The position numbers and the translations under genes are program-made. From Sphingobium sp. B2D3C (GTDB taxonomy: Bacteria > Pseudomonadota > Alphaproteobacteria > Sphingomonadales > Sphingomonadaceae): a stretch of DNA of 64,000 nucleotides. Under the pieces are notes generated by a model that saw only the letters and a program-made list of their open reading frames with translations, did not search any database and was not told the origin of the DNA. This document shows positions 7,103 through 16,869 of this stretch, in pieces; within the stretch, counting starts at the first letter, position 1, and every line of letters starts with the position of its first letter. The stretch lies in assembly GCF_025961835.1 (NCBI RefSeq), contig NZ_JAOQOK010000001.1:3100001-3164000 (forward strand). Direction: 5' to 3'.

Positions 7103-9703
7103 ATGGATATTCAGACCACCCAAGCCGCCGCCACGCCGCCTGTCATCCGCCGCGAGGATTACCGCCCGCCGCTCTGGCAGGTGCCGCAGATCAGCCTCGA
7201 CTTCGATCTCGATTCCCGCGCCACCCGCGTTAAGGCCCGGCTTGAGCTCACCCGCGTCGGCAATCATGCGCAGCCGCTGCGACTGGATGGCGACGGACTG
7301 ACGCCGCTGCGGGTCGCTGTCGACGGCCGCGCGCTCGCCCCCTCCGACTGGCGGCTCGAGGATGGCGCGCTGCTGATCCCGCTGACCGGCGAGAGCCACG
7401 TCGTCGAGACCGAGGTGGAGATCAATCCTGCGGCCAATACGCAGTTGATGGGACTCTACGCCTCTGGGGGCCTGCTCTGCACCCAGTGCGAGCCGGAGGG
7501 CTTCCGTCGCATCACCTTCTTCCCCGACCGGCCGGATGTGCTCTCGCGTTATGATGTGACGCTGCGCGCCGACAAGGCGACCTACCCCGTGCTGCTGGCC
7601 AATGGCGATCCTGTCGAGGCGGGCGATCTGGAGGGCGGGCGTCATTGGGCGCGCTGGACCGATCCGTTCCCCAAGCCCAGCTATCTGTTCGCGCTGGTCG
7701 CGGGCAATCTCGCCTGCAATGCGGACAGTTTCACGACCATGAGCGGCCGGCCGGTGAAGCTCGGCATCTGGGTGGCGGAAAGCGATCTGCCGCGCACGGA
7801 CCATGCGATGAAGGCGCTCAAGGATTCAATGGCGTGGGACGAGCGCGTCTATGGCCGCGAATATGATCTCGACGTGTTCAACATCGTGGCGGTGGCGGAT
7901 TTCAACTTCGGCGCGATGGAGAATAAGGGCCTCAACATCTTCAACACGCGCTACATTCTGGCAGACCCGGAGACGGCGACCGACCCGGATTACGACGCCA
8001 TTGAGGCGGTGGTGGCGCATGAATATTTCCACAACTGGTCTGGCGACCGGGTGACCTGCCGGGACTGGTTCCAGCTTTCCCTCAAGGAGGGCTTCACCGT
8101 CTATCGCGATCAGGAATTTTCTGCCGACATGGGCTCGGCGGCGGTCAAGAGGATCGAGGACGTGCGGGTGCTGCGCGCGGCGCAGTTCCAGGAGGATGGC
8201 GGTCCGCTCGCCCATCCGGTGCGGCCCGAATCCTACATGGAGATCAGCAACTTCTATACGGCGACCGTTTATAACAAAGGCGCCGAGCTGATCCGCATGA
8301 TGGCCCGGTTGCTGGGGCCGGAGCGGTTCCGCAAGGGCACTGACCTCTATTTCGACCGGCATGACGGGCAGGCGGCGACCTGCGAGGATTTCGTGCGCGC
8401 GATGGAAGATGGCGGGGGCATCGATCTCGCACAGTTCCGGCTCTGGTACAGCCAGGCCGGCACCCCGCGCGTGACGGTCGAGGCTACGCATGATGCGACG
8501 AGCGGCACGGTGACGCTCACCTTGCGGCAGACCGTGCCGCCGACGCCGGGGCAGGGCGAGAAGCAGCCCATGGCCATCCCGTTCCTGTTCGCTCTGTTCG
8601 ACCGGGAAAGGGGCGCCCATGCCGGCGAGGAGTTGGAGGTGCTGACGCAGGCGGAGACGGTCATCACGCGCACCGGCTTCGCGCAGCCACCGGTGCTTTC
8701 GCTCAATCGCAGCTTCTCTGCGCCAATCGTCGTGGACGCCGAGCAGAGCGCCGAGGATCTGGCCTTTCTGGCCGCGCGCGATGACGATGCGTTCAGCCGC
8801 TATGAGGCCCTGCAGCAACTCATGATCAATGGCCTGCTCAGCCACATTGCGGGCGGACCGCTGGAGAGCGGCGTGATCATCGACTCGATCCGCCGGACGA
8901 TCAGCGACGACACGCTGGACCGGGCGCTGATCGCCGAAGCGGTGAAGCTGCCAAGCGAGGCCTATCTTGGCGACCAGATGCAGGTCGTCGATCCCGACGC
9001 CATCCATGCGGCGCGCGAGGCGCTGCAGCACGAGATCGGCGCGCAACTGGAGCAGGACTGGCGCAGGCTCCATGCCGATTGCGCGCGTAACGGCTTCTCA
9101 CTCTCGGCGGACGCGCGCGCGGCCCGCAAGCTGCGCGGAGTTGCCTTGAGCTATCTGGTCGCATCAGGCGCATCGGATGGCCCGGCGCTTGCCTTCGCCC
9201 AGTTCGAGCAGGCGGATAATATGACCGAGCGCCAGGCCGCGCTGGCTGTTCTCGCCAACGGCACGGCGGCAGAGCGGGACGCAGCACTGGCGGCGTTCCA
9301 CGCGCGCTATGCGGGCAATGCGCTGGTCATCGACAAATGGTTCCAGACCCAGGCTTTGGCCTTCCATCCGGAGACGGTCGATAATGTCGCGGCGCTGAGC
9401 AGCCACCCCGATTTCACCTTGACCAATCCGAACCGCGCCCGCGCGCTTTACGGTGCGTTTGCCGCCAACCAATGGGCGTTCCATCGGGCGGACGGCAAGG
9501 GCTATGAGATGGTGGCAGGCGCCATCATCGCGCTCGACAAGCTCAATCCGCAGACCGCCGCGCGGCTCGTGCCGCCACTTGGTCGCTGGCGCCGGTTCGA
9601 TGCGCAGCGGGGTGCCGCGATGCGTGCGGCGCTGGAGCGGATCATCGCCGAACCCGGCCTGTCGCGGGACGTGATGGAGCAGGCGACGAAGAGCCTCGCC
9701 TGA
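7103..9703 (+). CDS. pepN: Aminopeptidase N (M1 family zinc metallopeptidase)
   Basis: This 866-residue protein is the typical length of bacterial PepN. It removes N-terminal residues from peptides in the cytoplasm. The exopeptidase motif GAMEN is at about residue 270 and the zinc site HEYFHNWSGDR (HExxH) at about residue 306, with the downstream glutamate in LKEGFTVYRDQEFS. No signal peptide is visible. The start MDIQTTQAA gives the expected N-terminus. It converges with the Mla auxiliary lipoprotein gene, whose 3' end is 25 bases away. Confidence 0.96.
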   Translation: MDIQTTQAAATPPVIRREDYRPPLWQVPQISLDFDLDSRATRVKARLELTRVGNHAQPLRLDGDGLTPLRVAVDGRALAPSDWRLEDGALLIPLTGESHVVETEVEINPAANTQLMGLYASGGLLCTQCEPEGFRRITFFPDRPDVLSRYDVTLRADKATYPVLLANGDPVEAGDLEGGRHWARWTDPFPKPSYLFALVAGNLACNADSFTTMSGRPVKLGIWVAESDLPRTDHAMKALKDSMAWDERVYGREYDLDVFNIVAVADFNFGAMENKGLNIFNTRYILADPETATDPDYDAIEAVVAHEYFHNWSGDRVTCRDWFQLSLKEGFTVYRDQEFSADMGSAAVKRIEDVRVLRAAQFQEDGGPLAHPVRPESYMEISNFYTATVYNKGAELIRMMARLLGPERFRKGTDLYFDRHDGQAATCEDFVRAMEDGGGIDLAQFRLWYSQAGTPRVTVEATHDATSGTVTLTLRQTVPPTPGQGEKQPMAIPFLFALFDRERGAHAGEELEVLTQAETVITRTGFAQPPVLSLNRSFSAPIVVDAEQSAEDLAFLAARDDDAFSRYEALQQLMINGLLSHIAGGPLESGVIIDSIRRTISDDTLDRALIAEAVKLPSEAYLGDQMQVVDPDAIHAAREALQHEIGAQLEQDWRRLHADCARNGFSLSADARAARKLRGVALSYLVASGASDGPALAFAQFEQADNMTERQAALAVLANGTAAERDAALAAFHARYAGNALVIDKWFQTQALAFHPETVDNVAALSSHPDFTLTNPNRARALYGAFAANQWAFHRADGKGYEMVAGAIIALDKLNPQTAARLVPPLGRWRRFDAQRGAAMRAALERIIAEPGLSRDVMEQATKSLA

Positions 9704-9727
9704 GCGGGATACGGCTGCGGCCGGACG

Positions 9728-10381
9728 TCAGGTCCGGCTGGAGACCCAGGTCGCCACGGCATTGGCGACATCGTTGGCGGCGGCGCTGATCGCCGGGGCG
9801 ACGCCATCTGCGTCGATGCGGCTCACCGGCGCGGAGGCGGTGAACCGCTGGCGCGTCACCGTCAGGCCGTCCGGCGAGAGCATGGTCGCGTCGAACGTGA
9901 CGACCGCTTCCCGGCGCGTCGCATCGATGCCGAATTCGACCAGATCGCCATTGAGGATGTAGCCGGTGCGGGCGAGATACTGGCCGGGGTCGAGCACCAG
10001 GATATTGCTGCGGGACCGGATCGTCTCGGACAGCAGCGACTGGAATTGCCGGGCCGGCGTGTCGACCCAGATCGCATCCTTCACATAGGCAAAGCTGGTG
10101 CTGTTCTCGCGCACCGCCACGCGCGGTGTCGCGAGGGCTTTGGGCACGTTCGGCACGTCGATGAACAGCGCGGATTCACTGGCACTAGACGCCGATACCC
10201 CGGCCGGCACCGTCGCCGTGCTGGCAATCGCGAGCAGCCGGTCGGGCGGCTCGGCACCGAACTTCACGCACCCGGCCGCCGAGATGAGCAGACCCGTGAT
10301 CAGGGCCGCCCGCGCTGCCTTGCGCATCGCTACTCCGCTGGTCGCCGGGGCTGTCTGCACGTTCGCTCTGCTGTTCGTCAT
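9728..10381 (-). CDS. ABC-type transport auxiliary lipoprotein (Mla/PqiC-like)
   Basis: This 217-residue predicted lipoprotein has a hydrophobic segment LITGLLISAAGC ending in a lipid-acceptor cysteine. The mature part matches the ABC-transport auxiliary component family (PqiC/DUF330 type), with DVPNVP, WVDTPARQFQSLL and NGDLVEFGID. It is the last gene of the Mla-type operon and probably sits at the outer membrane as the partner of the MCE protein. The ATG at 10381 overlaps the upstream stop by four bases but gives a long signal n-region. The ATG at 10327 gives a more standard signal peptide and is a real alternative. Confidence 0.82.
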   Translation of the reverse strand: MTNSRANVQTAPATSGVAMRKAARAALITGLLISAAGCVKFGAEPPDRLLAIASTATVPAGVSASSASESALFIDVPNVPKALATPRVAVRENSTSFAYVKDAIWVDTPARQFQSLLSETIRSRSNILVLDPGQYLARTGYILNGDLVEFGIDATRREAVVTFDATMLSPDGLTVTRQRFTASAPVSRIDADGVAPAISAAANDVANAVATWVSSRT

Positions 10382-11340
10382 GGCTTGTAATCCGGCAATT
10401 TGGGCGAGCCGATCAAGGCGCCTGCACCCTGTTGTTCAACGGTATCCGTCACAGCCTGAAGCGAACGGGAGACCTGACGCAGATCGCGGACCAGCAAGCC
10501 GATTTGCGGCATGGTGTCGCGGGTGAAGGTCCGCATGCCAGGCTGTGCCTCCTTCAGGGTCGCATCCAGCGTTTCCAGCGTCGCGCCGGCATTGCGGATC
10601 GTCGTGCGCAGATCGCGGATGAGGGGGCGACCCTCTTCGTTCACCAGCGCATTGGTGTTGTTCGCGGCCTGGGCGAGCGATTCGGCAGCCTTGGAGGCAT
10701 TTTCGAGCGTCAGCTTGGCTTGCGTGATGGTATCAGCCAGTTCCGGCCCACGCGCGGCGATGTCGCCGGTCAGCTTGTCGAGATTCTGCAGGATGCCGGC
10801 AATATGCTTCTGGTTGCGATCATCCAGCAGCTCGGTCAGTCGCTCGGTGAGCGTCGTCAGCCGCTCCAGCAGCATCGGGGCGCTGTTGAGCAGTTCGCCA
10901 AGCGCACCGGGTTTGGTCGGGATGACAGGCACGCCTTCCGGGCATACCGCCTGCGTATTGCGCTCCGGGCAGACAATCGGCGGAGCGCCGCGCACTGCCC
11001 CCTCAAGCTGAATTTCCGAGACGCCGGTAAAGCCCACGCCATTGATCGTCGCGGTCGTGCCTTGCAGGACGGGCGTCGTCCGGCTGACGACGATGCGCAC
11101 GCGCACGAACTGGGGGTCTCGCTCCCAAAGCTCGATCGACTGGACCTGCCCCGAGGGCACGCCGGCATAAGTCACTGCAGAGCCGCGGGCGATGCCGCTC
11201 ACCGACTGCTTGAAGAAGATGTCGTATTCCTTGCGATCGGATTCGCCGATGCGTGAGAACCAGAAGGCTGCCCCGACCGTCAAGGCCATCAGGAGCAGGA
11301 CGACCGCGCCCACGAACACATTGTTGGATCGTGTTTCCAT
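10378..11340 (-). CDS. mlaD: MlaD/MCE-domain phospholipid transport protein
   Basis: This 320-residue protein has one N-terminal membrane helix (about residues 9-29). An MCE domain follows (FKQSVSGIARGSAVTYAGV to GFTGVSEIQLEG), then a long helical C-terminal region with leucine-rich segments (LLERLTTLTERLTELL). MCE proteins form hexameric rings in the periplasm that carry lipids between the membranes. It lies 74 bases after mlaF and overlaps the auxiliary lipoprotein gene. The long C-terminal extension is closer to PqiB/YebT-like or plant TGD2-like MCE proteins than to short E. coli MlaD. Confidence 0.88.
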   Translation of the reverse strand: METRSNNVFVGAVVLLLMALTVGAAFWFSRIGESDRKEYDIFFKQSVSGIARGSAVTYAGVPSGQVQSIELWERDPQFVRVRIVVSRTTPVLQGTTATINGVGFTGVSEIQLEGAVRGAPPIVCPERNTQAVCPEGVPVIPTKPGALGELLNSAPMLLERLTTLTERLTELLDDRNQKHIAGILQNLDKLTGDIAARGPELADTITQAKLTLENASKAAESLAQAANNTNALVNEEGRPLIRDLRTTIRNAGATLETLDATLKEAQPGMRTFTRDTMPQIGLLVRDLRQVSRSLQAVTDTVEQQGAGALIGSPKLPDYKP

Positions 11341-11414
11341 CTATTTCCTGCTTTCCCCCAACGGCTTTATGGCGCCGTGGTTCCACCCTGTCCATGTCTG
11401 CGGCCGATTGTGCA

Positions 11415-12215
11415 TCACGCGCCTCTCATCTTGGCGCTCTGGCCATGGGCAACGCGCCCGCGCGGCCCGTTGAAATATTCCTGGATCCAGGGATGATCGA
11501 GCGCCAGCAACTCGTCGATCGTCCCGACCGCGATGACCTTTTGATCGGCGAGCACGGCAACGCGGTCGCAAATGGCGTGGAGCGTATCGAGATCATGCGT
11601 GATCAGGAACACGGTGAGGCCCAGCGTCTCCTGCAAGGCCCGCGTCTGCTCGTCGAAAGCCGCAGCACCTATTGGGTCGAGCCCAGCGGTCGGCTCATCG
11701 AGGAACAGCAAGGCCGGATCCAGCGCAAGCGCGCGGGCAAGGCCGGCGCGCTTGCGCATTCCGCCGGAGAGCTCGGAGGGGAATTTCGGCCCCGCATTAT
11801 CCGGAAGGCCGGTCATCAGAATCTTGTAGGCGGCGATTTCCTCGCGCAGCTGAACCGGCAGATCGGGATAATACTCCCGCAACGGCACCTGCACATTCTC
11901 GGAGACGGTCAGCGTGGAGAACAGCGCGCCGTTCTGGAACAGGATGCCCCAGCGCTTGCGGATTGCCAGCAATTCCGGGTCCGCAGGGTCGCGGTCCAGC
12001 ATCTGTTCGCCGAACACCTCGATGGAGCCGTCATAAGGGCTTTGCAGTCCGATGATCGAGCGCATCAGCACCGACTTGCCGGTGCCTGATCCACCCACGA
12101 CGCCGAGAATCTCGCCGCGCCGCACGTCGAGGTCCAGCCCGTCATGCACGGTCTGGTCGCCGAAGCGATTGACCAGTCCGCGGATGGAGATGACCGGATC
12201 GTCGCTAGCGCTCAT
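11415..12215 (-). CDS. mlaF: MlaF-type ABC transporter ATP-binding protein
   Basis: This 266-residue cytoplasmic ATPase has Walker A GGSGTGKS (about residues 41-48), the signature LSGGMRKRAGLARALA, Walker B ALLFLDEP and the switch histidine in LITHDLDT. GGMRKR is characteristic of the Mla/Mkl subgroup of ABC ATPases that power MCE lipid transporters. The open frame extends upstream through the permease gene, but MSASDDPVISIRGL is the natural start and overlaps the permease stop by four bases (ATGA). Confidence 0.93.
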   Translation of the reverse strand: MSASDDPVISIRGLVNRFGDQTVHDGLDLDVRRGEILGVVGGSGTGKSVLMRSIIGLQSPYDGSIEVFGEQMLDRDPADPELLAIRKRWGILFQNGALFSTLTVSENVQVPLREYYPDLPVQLREEIAAYKILMTGLPDNAGPKFPSELSGGMRKRAGLARALALDPALLFLDEPTAGLDPIGAAAFDEQTRALQETLGLTVFLITHDLDTLHAICDRVAVLADQKVIAVGTIDELLALDHPWIQEYFNGPRGRVAHGQSAKMRGA

Positions 12216-13321
12216 TTCCACCCCAGCCAGGTGAAGAACACCGCGAAGATGGCATCGAGCACGATGACGATGAAGATCGCTTGCACCACAGCGGCGGTGG
12301 TGCGCAGGCCGACTTCCTCGGCATTGCCGCGCACCTGCAGGCCCTGGAAGCAGCCGGCAATCGCGATGATCAGGCCAAAGACCGGGGCCTTGATGAGGCC
12401 GATATAAAGGTCGGTCAGCGGCACGACTTCGCGCAGCCGCTGGAAGAAGGTGACGGGCGGAATGTCGAGCGAGACCGCGCACAGGAAGGCACCGCCGATC
12501 ACCGCCATGACCGAGGCATAGAAGCCGAGCAGCGGCATCATGATGACCGCGGCCATGATGCGCGGCATCACCAGCGCTTCCATGGGCGAGACGCCGATGG
12601 TGCGCATCGCGTCCACTTCTTCATTGAGTTGCATTGTGCCGATCTGCGCGGCAAAGGCCGATCCTGAGCGGCCGGCGACCATGATGGCCGTCATCAGCAC
12701 GCCCAGTTCGCGGAAGGTCAGGCGCCCAACGAGATTGACGGTCAGCACTTCCATGCCGAACTGCTCGAGCTGCACCGACCCCTGCTGCGCGATCACGATG
12801 CCGACGAGGAAGCTCATCAGCCCGATGATGAAGAGCGCCGAGATTCCGACGACCTCGATACGCTGGACGACCGCGATCAGACGGATGCGAGACGGATGCC
12901 GCAGCAGCATGAACGATGTGATGACGACGGCGCCCAGAAAGCCGAGCAGGCCGATCATCGTGTTGAAGGTCATCCGGGTTGCAACACCCACTTCCTCAAG
13001 AATGCGCACGATCGGATGGGGCGGCACATTGCGCGTTTCCAGCGGTTGATCGTTGCGCGAGACGACGTCGATCAGCCGCATTGCGTCGTCACTGGCGCCG
13101 GTGATTTTCGCCTGCGTGCGTTTGGCGAGGCTGTGGACGATCCACGCGCCGATTGTGTCGATCTGGGTGACCTGCGTGAGGTCGATCCGGGCGACATCGC
13201 CCTCTATCGCCTCGGTGCGATTGGGCAGATCGCCAAGCTGGGCGAGCGCAAGGCTGCCGGTGAAGGCAACCGTCCGGCCTGTTGCATCGTTGCTCTCGAT
13301 GAGGTCGGCAGATTGCGTCAT
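12212..13321 (-). CDS. mlaE: MlaE-family permease with N-terminal STAS (MlaB-like) domain
   Basis: This 369-residue protein is first gene of the Mla-type operon. Residues about 1-95 look like a STAS domain (GDVARIDLTQVTQIDTIGAW). The rest is the MlaE integral membrane domain with about five hydrophobic segments and the conserved RSGSAFAAQIGTM and NEEVDAM stretches. In E. coli the STAS subunit MlaB is separate; here it is joined to the permease, a known arrangement in several proteobacteria. The ATG at 13321 is preferred over a start 51 bases upstream. It is divergent from a HAD phosphatase gene with 92 bases between starts. Confidence 0.92.
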   Translation of the reverse strand: MTQSADLIESNDATGRTVAFTGSLALAQLGDLPNRTEAIEGDVARIDLTQVTQIDTIGAWIVHSLAKRTQAKITGASDDAMRLIDVVSRNDQPLETRNVPPHPIVRILEEVGVATRMTFNTMIGLLGFLGAVVITSFMLLRHPSRIRLIAVVQRIEVVGISALFIIGLMSFLVGIVIAQQGSVQLEQFGMEVLTVNLVGRLTFRELGVLMTAIMVAGRSGSAFAAQIGTMQLNEEVDAMRTIGVSPMEALVMPRIMAAVIMMPLLGFYASVMAVIGGAFLCAVSLDIPPVTFFQRLREVVPLTDLYIGLIKAPVFGLIIAIAGCFQGLQVRGNAEEVGLRTTAAVVQAIFIVIVLDAIFAVFFTWLGWK

Positions 13322-13413
13322 CTGAGCCACAGTGGGCCAGTTTGCGTTGCACGGCAAGCCGAATTGGACCATCTGGCGGGCCGCAGCCCGAGAGTACAGG
13401 GAGACATTGAGCG

Positions 13414-14082
13414 GTGCAGAGGATCGCGATCTACGACATGGACCGCACGATCACGGTGCGCGGCACCTATGCGGCGTTTCTCACGCACATGGCTCTCTCG
13501 CTGGCGCCGTGGCGGCTGATTTTCATGCCTTTGGCGGGCTTCGTCATGCTCGGCTACGTGCTGCGGCTGGTCGATCGTGGCCGGGCGAAGGAACTCAATC
13601 AGGCGCTGCTGATCGGGCGACGGGTCAATCGCGAGAGGATCCGCCCGGCCGTGGAGGCCTATGCCGACAAGGTGATTGCGCGCAACATCCGCGCTGGCGC
13701 GCTGGCCCAGATCGCGCAGGATCGCGCCTCCGGCTGCCGGCTGGTGATCGCTTCGGCATCCTTCCGGCTTTATGTGGAACCGATTGCGAAGAGGCTGGGC
13801 TTTGATGATGTGATTGCTACCGATCATTTCAGCCAGGGTGTCGATTACATCCGGGCACGCATTGCAGGTGAGAACTGCTATGACGTCGCAAAGTTGCGGA
13901 TGATCGAGGCGTGGATGTCCCGCGAAGGGATTGCCCGGGCCTATGCGCACGTCCGCGCCTATAGCGATCATGTCACTGATGCGCCGCTGTTGGGCTTTGC
14001 GGACGAGGGCTATGCGGCCAATCCCCATCGCGCCTTGGCGTCACTGGCGGCGGAAGAGGGCTGGCCGGTTCTTCACTGGTGA
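13414..14082 (+). CDS. HAD-superfamily phosphatase (HAD-IB / SerB-like)
   Basis: This 222-residue protein has the HAD nucleophile motif YDMDRTIT (Asp8 and Asp10), a helical cap with a hydrophobic stretch (about residues 30-52), motif II in LVIASASF, and the metal-binding aspartates in YSDHVTDAPLL. HAD-IB enzymes include phosphoserine and lipid-head-group phosphatases; the substrate is not evident. It starts with GTG, preceded at a good distance by AGGGAGA. It stands alone between the Mla operon and pgeF. Confidence 0.8.
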   Translation: MQRIAIYDMDRTITVRGTYAAFLTHMALSLAPWRLIFMPLAGFVMLGYVLRLVDRGRAKELNQALLIGRRVNRERIRPAVEAYADKVIARNIRAGALAQIAQDRASGCRLVIASASFRLYVEPIAKRLGFDDVIATDHFSQGVDYIRARIAGENCYDVAKLRMIEAWMSREGIARAYAHVRAYSDHVTDAPLLGFADEGYAANPHRALASLAAEEGWPVLHW

Positions 14083-14110
14083 AGTTGCGCGGCGCGACAC
14101 AAGGCCGCGC

Positions 14111-14875
14111 TTAAGCCGGCAATCCGATCAGCGAAATCTGCCGCCCATAGCCAGGTTCTCCGGCATGGCAGGCGCGACGGTAGGAGAAGAAGCGCGCGGG
14201 CTGGCTGTACGTGTCCTCATCCAGCAAGGTGACCGTGCCGATGCCCGCCTGCGCCAGTCGCGCGCCGACATAACCGGCAATGTCGAACTGCAGATGGCCC
14301 GGGCGGCCCTCGGCGAAAAAGCGCTCGTCATCGGGATCGCGTTCCAGGAACGGGCGCTCGAAACCGGCACTCACCTCATAGCTCGCCTTGCCAATGCAGG
14401 GGCCAATGGCGCAGGCGATGGTGGCGCGCGTTGCGCCCAGAGACGTCATGGCGTCTATGGTCGCCTCCGCCACGCCGTGGAGCGCGCCTTTCCATCCCGC
14501 ATGGGCCGCCCCCACGACGCCATGGGTGGGATCGGCAAAGAGGATCGGCACGCAATCGGCAGTGAGAACCCCCAGCAGCAGCCCGGGGCGGGCTGTCACC
14601 AGCGCATCGGCTTCCGGTCGGGCGTCGAGCGGAAAGGCGTTGTCCGCAATGACGACGCGGGCGGAATGGACCTGATGAAGCGTTACCAGCTTCGATTGCG
14701 ACAGCACGGCGTCACGGGCCAGATCGCGATTTGTCAGGACGGCATCGCGTTCGTCATCCGAACCCAAGCCGACATTCAGTCCGGCGTGAACGCCGGTTGA
14801 GACGCCGCCCGTCCGCCCGAGAAAGCCATGGGGGACATCGCCCAGCGCGCCGGCGCGCAGCACTTCGATGCTCAT
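14111..14875 (-). CDS. pgeF: Peptidoglycan editing factor / polyphenol oxidase family (YfiH/LACC1-like)
   Basis: This 254-residue protein belongs to the DUF152 (laccase-domain) family. The metal-site motifs are visible: TLHQVHSARV, LTADCVPI, AAHAGWKGALHG and the ending FFSYRRACHAGEPGYGRQIS. Family members act on purine nucleosides or guard against mis-incorporated amino acids in the peptidoglycan stem (PgeF); which applies here is unknown. The ATG at 14875 overlaps the methyltransferase stop by four bases, making it the third gene of an lgt-midA-pgeF operon. Confidence 0.88.
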   Translation of the reverse strand: MSIEVLRAGALGDVPHGFLGRTGGVSTGVHAGLNVGLGSDDERDAVLTNRDLARDAVLSQSKLVTLHQVHSARVVIADNAFPLDARPEADALVTARPGLLLGVLTADCVPILFADPTHGVVGAAHAGWKGALHGVAEATIDAMTSLGATRATIACAIGPCIGKASYEVSAGFERPFLERDPDDERFFAEGRPGHLQFDIAGYVGARLAQAGIGTVTLLDEDTYSQPARFFSYRRACHAGEPGYGRQISLIGLPA

Positions 14876-15906
14876 GCGAACCCCGCCGATGCCGGCCAGT
14901 CCGGGTGACGCAAGGCGAGGGCCTTGAACAGCGTGCCCATCTGATCGGGCTCGACCAGCCGGTCGCGCGCGGCGCGGATATCCTCGGCACGCGCAGGATT
15001 TGCGCGGGTAAGCGTGGCTGCGCGCGCATCGATGCCCAGCGCCGTGAGCAGGGCGCCCTGCCCGATGCATGGTTGCGGCCGCAGCCCCTGCGCCCGGCCG
15101 ACGGCGGCGATCATGCCGAAGTCGACATGGGCGGTCAGGTCGCGGGCGCCCGGCGCATCGAGCGGATCGGCAAAGCGGTGCTGGCTCATCGCTTGCAGCG
15201 TATCGCCCGATGCCGGTCCCTCATAGCCATAATCGATGGTCAGCAGCGCGCCGGCCTGTCGGCAGAGCCGCTGTGCGAGATCGGCGACGATGGCTTCGGC
15301 CGCAAAATTGCGCTCGACCATGGACCCTAACGGCGCGTCGCTGAGCGGGAGAGGAATGTGCTGGCCGCAATCCTCACGACCAAGGATGAAAGCGGCGGGC
15401 TCGCGCTGCACGAAGCGCTCGCGCCAGCCCGCGCCGGTGCGCTGGAACTGGCGGATCGGCAGCGCATCGAAAAACTCGTTGGCGATGATAATGAGCGGGC
15501 GATCATCGGGCAGTCTCGCCACGCTGTCATGCCAGATCGCCCCCGGCACCGCGGCCTGCTGGCGTGCGCGCAGCGTGGGGCTGGTCTCGACGAGATGGAC
15601 CGGCGGCGAGAGCCTGGCCTGGCCCATTGCTCGCAGGGCGTCGGCCGCGAGCGTCCCGCGACCCGGTCCCAGCTCGACATAGGCGAAGGAAGGGCCGACG
15701 CCGGCGCGCAAGGCAAGATCGGCCACCCAAAGTCCGATCAGCTCGCCGAACATCTGGCTGATCTCCGGCGCGGTGATGAAGTCCCCGCGCGCCCCCAAGG
15801 GATCGCGCCCGGCATAATAAGCGGCATTGGCTGCCGCCATAAAGTCGTGGAGCGAAAGAGTGTCGCGGCCCTGCCAGATGTCAGGCGACACTGTCTCGCC
15901 CGGCAA
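14872..15906 (-). CDS. MidA/NDUFAF7-family SAM-dependent methyltransferase
   Basis: This 344-residue protein has the family hallmarks [18 protein letters not shown] and the SAM-binding [12 protein letters not shown], followed by [14 protein letters not shown]. The mitochondrial relative NDUFAF7 methylates an arginine of complex I subunit NDUFS2, and bacterial members are presumed protein arginine methyltransferases. There is no upstream ATG that keeps the conserved N-terminal helix. Translation must use TTG at 15906 or GTG at 15891, both inside the 3' end of lgt, so it is probably coupled to lgt translation. Confidence 0.87.
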   Translation of the reverse strand: MPGETVSPDIWQGRDTLSLHDFMAAANAAYYAGRDPLGARGDFITAPEISQMFGELIGLWVADLALRAGVGPSFAYVELGPGRGTLAADALRAMGQARLSPPVHLVETSPTLRARQQAAVPGAIWHDSVARLPDDRPLIIIANEFFDALPIRQFQRTGAGWRERFVQREPAAFILGREDCGQHIPLPLSDAPLGSMVERNFAAEAIVADLAQRLCRQAGALLTIDYGYEGPASGDTLQAMSQHRFADPLDAPGARDLTAHVDFGMIAAVGRAQGLRPQPCIGQGALLTALGIDARAATLTRANPARAEDIRAARDRLVEPDQMGTLFKALALRHPDWPASAGFA

Positions 15907-16744
15907 TCGGCTCGACGCGGGTCCGGCGGCCCTTCGCGGTCACCACCAGATAAAGGCCCAGCACCAGCATCGGCAGGGTCAGCCACTGGCCCATATGTAG
16001 GCCGGTGCGTTCCGCGAACTCCATCAACTGGGAATCCGCCTCGCGGTAGAACTCGACGAAGAAGCGGGCAGCGCCGTAGCAGAGCGCAGCGATGCCAAAC
16101 AGCTTGCCGGGCTCGTAGCGGGCCTTGGTCTTCCAGAAGAAGAAGGCGAGGATCGCGAACATCAGCGGCCCTTCCAGCAGCGCTTCATAAAGCTGGCTGG
16201 GATGCCGGGGCATGTCGCCCCCGCCGGGGAAAACGATGCCCCATGGCACGGTGGTGACCTTGCCCCACAATTCGCCATTCACGAAGTTGGCCAGTCGGCC
16301 GAAGAACAGCCCGAACGGCACGACACAGGCGATATAGTCCGCCACCCGCAGGAAGGAGAGCTTCTCGCGCCGGGCCATCCACCAGATCGCGGCGATGACG
16401 CCTATGGTGCCGCCATGCAGCGACATGCCGCCTTCCCACAGCTTGAAGATGTCGATGGGGTTCTGGAGGATCGACGGCTGATAGAAGAGAATATAGCCGA
16501 GCCGTCCGCCCACGATGATGCCGAGCGTGGCATTGAAGATGAAATCGTCGGCATGGCGGCGGGCCATGGGTGCGCCGGGCTGGCGGAGTAGCACGGTCAG
16601 ATACCAGTAGCCGATCAGAATGCCGGCGAGATAGGCCAGACTATACCATTTGATCGCGAAGAAGCCGAGATCGAGGGCGACCGGATCGAGCCCGAGATTC
16701 TGGAAATAGATGGGCTGAGCAGCGGCCAGGACAGCAAGCGTCAA
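15881..16744 (-). CDS. lgt: Prolipoprotein diacylglyceryl transferase
   Basis: This 287-residue integral membrane enzyme transfers diacylglycerol from phosphatidylglycerol to the cysteine of prolipoproteins, the first step in making every lipoprotein in this window. Seven hydrophobic segments and the Lgt signatures [10 protein letters not shown] and [14 protein letters not shown] are visible. No ATG fits the N-terminus; a TTG at 16744 preceded by GGGGAA is the likely start. It is first in an operon with midA and pgeF. Confidence 0.95.
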   Translation of the reverse strand: MTLAVLAAAQPIYFQNLGLDPVALDLGFFAIKWYSLAYLAGILIGYWYLTVLLRQPGAPMARRHADDFIFNATLGIIVGGRLGYILFYQPSILQNPIDIFKLWEGGMSLHGGTIGVIAAIWWMARREKLSFLRVADYIACVVPFGLFFGRLANFVNGELWGKVTTVPWGIVFPGGGDMPRHPSQLYEALLEGPLMFAILAFFFWKTKARYEPGKLFGIAALCYGAARFFVEFYREADSQLMEFAERTGLHMGQWLTLPMLVLGLYLVVTAKGRRTRVEPIAGRDSVA

Positions 16745-16869
16745 GTGTTTTCCCCGTCAGTTTTGCGCTGCATAGTGCAAGACGTCAGCAACACCAAGGC
16801 CGGAGAATGACAGGCCGCGCTGCAAGCCATATCCTCGGCAGGGAAAGCAGCCCTGGCGGCGAGAGCCTT

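Noticed and set aside
9721..9737. CCGGAC/GTCCGG hairpin as a pepN terminator
   Set aside because: It overlaps the last codons of the convergent lipoprotein gene, has a short stem and no T-run.
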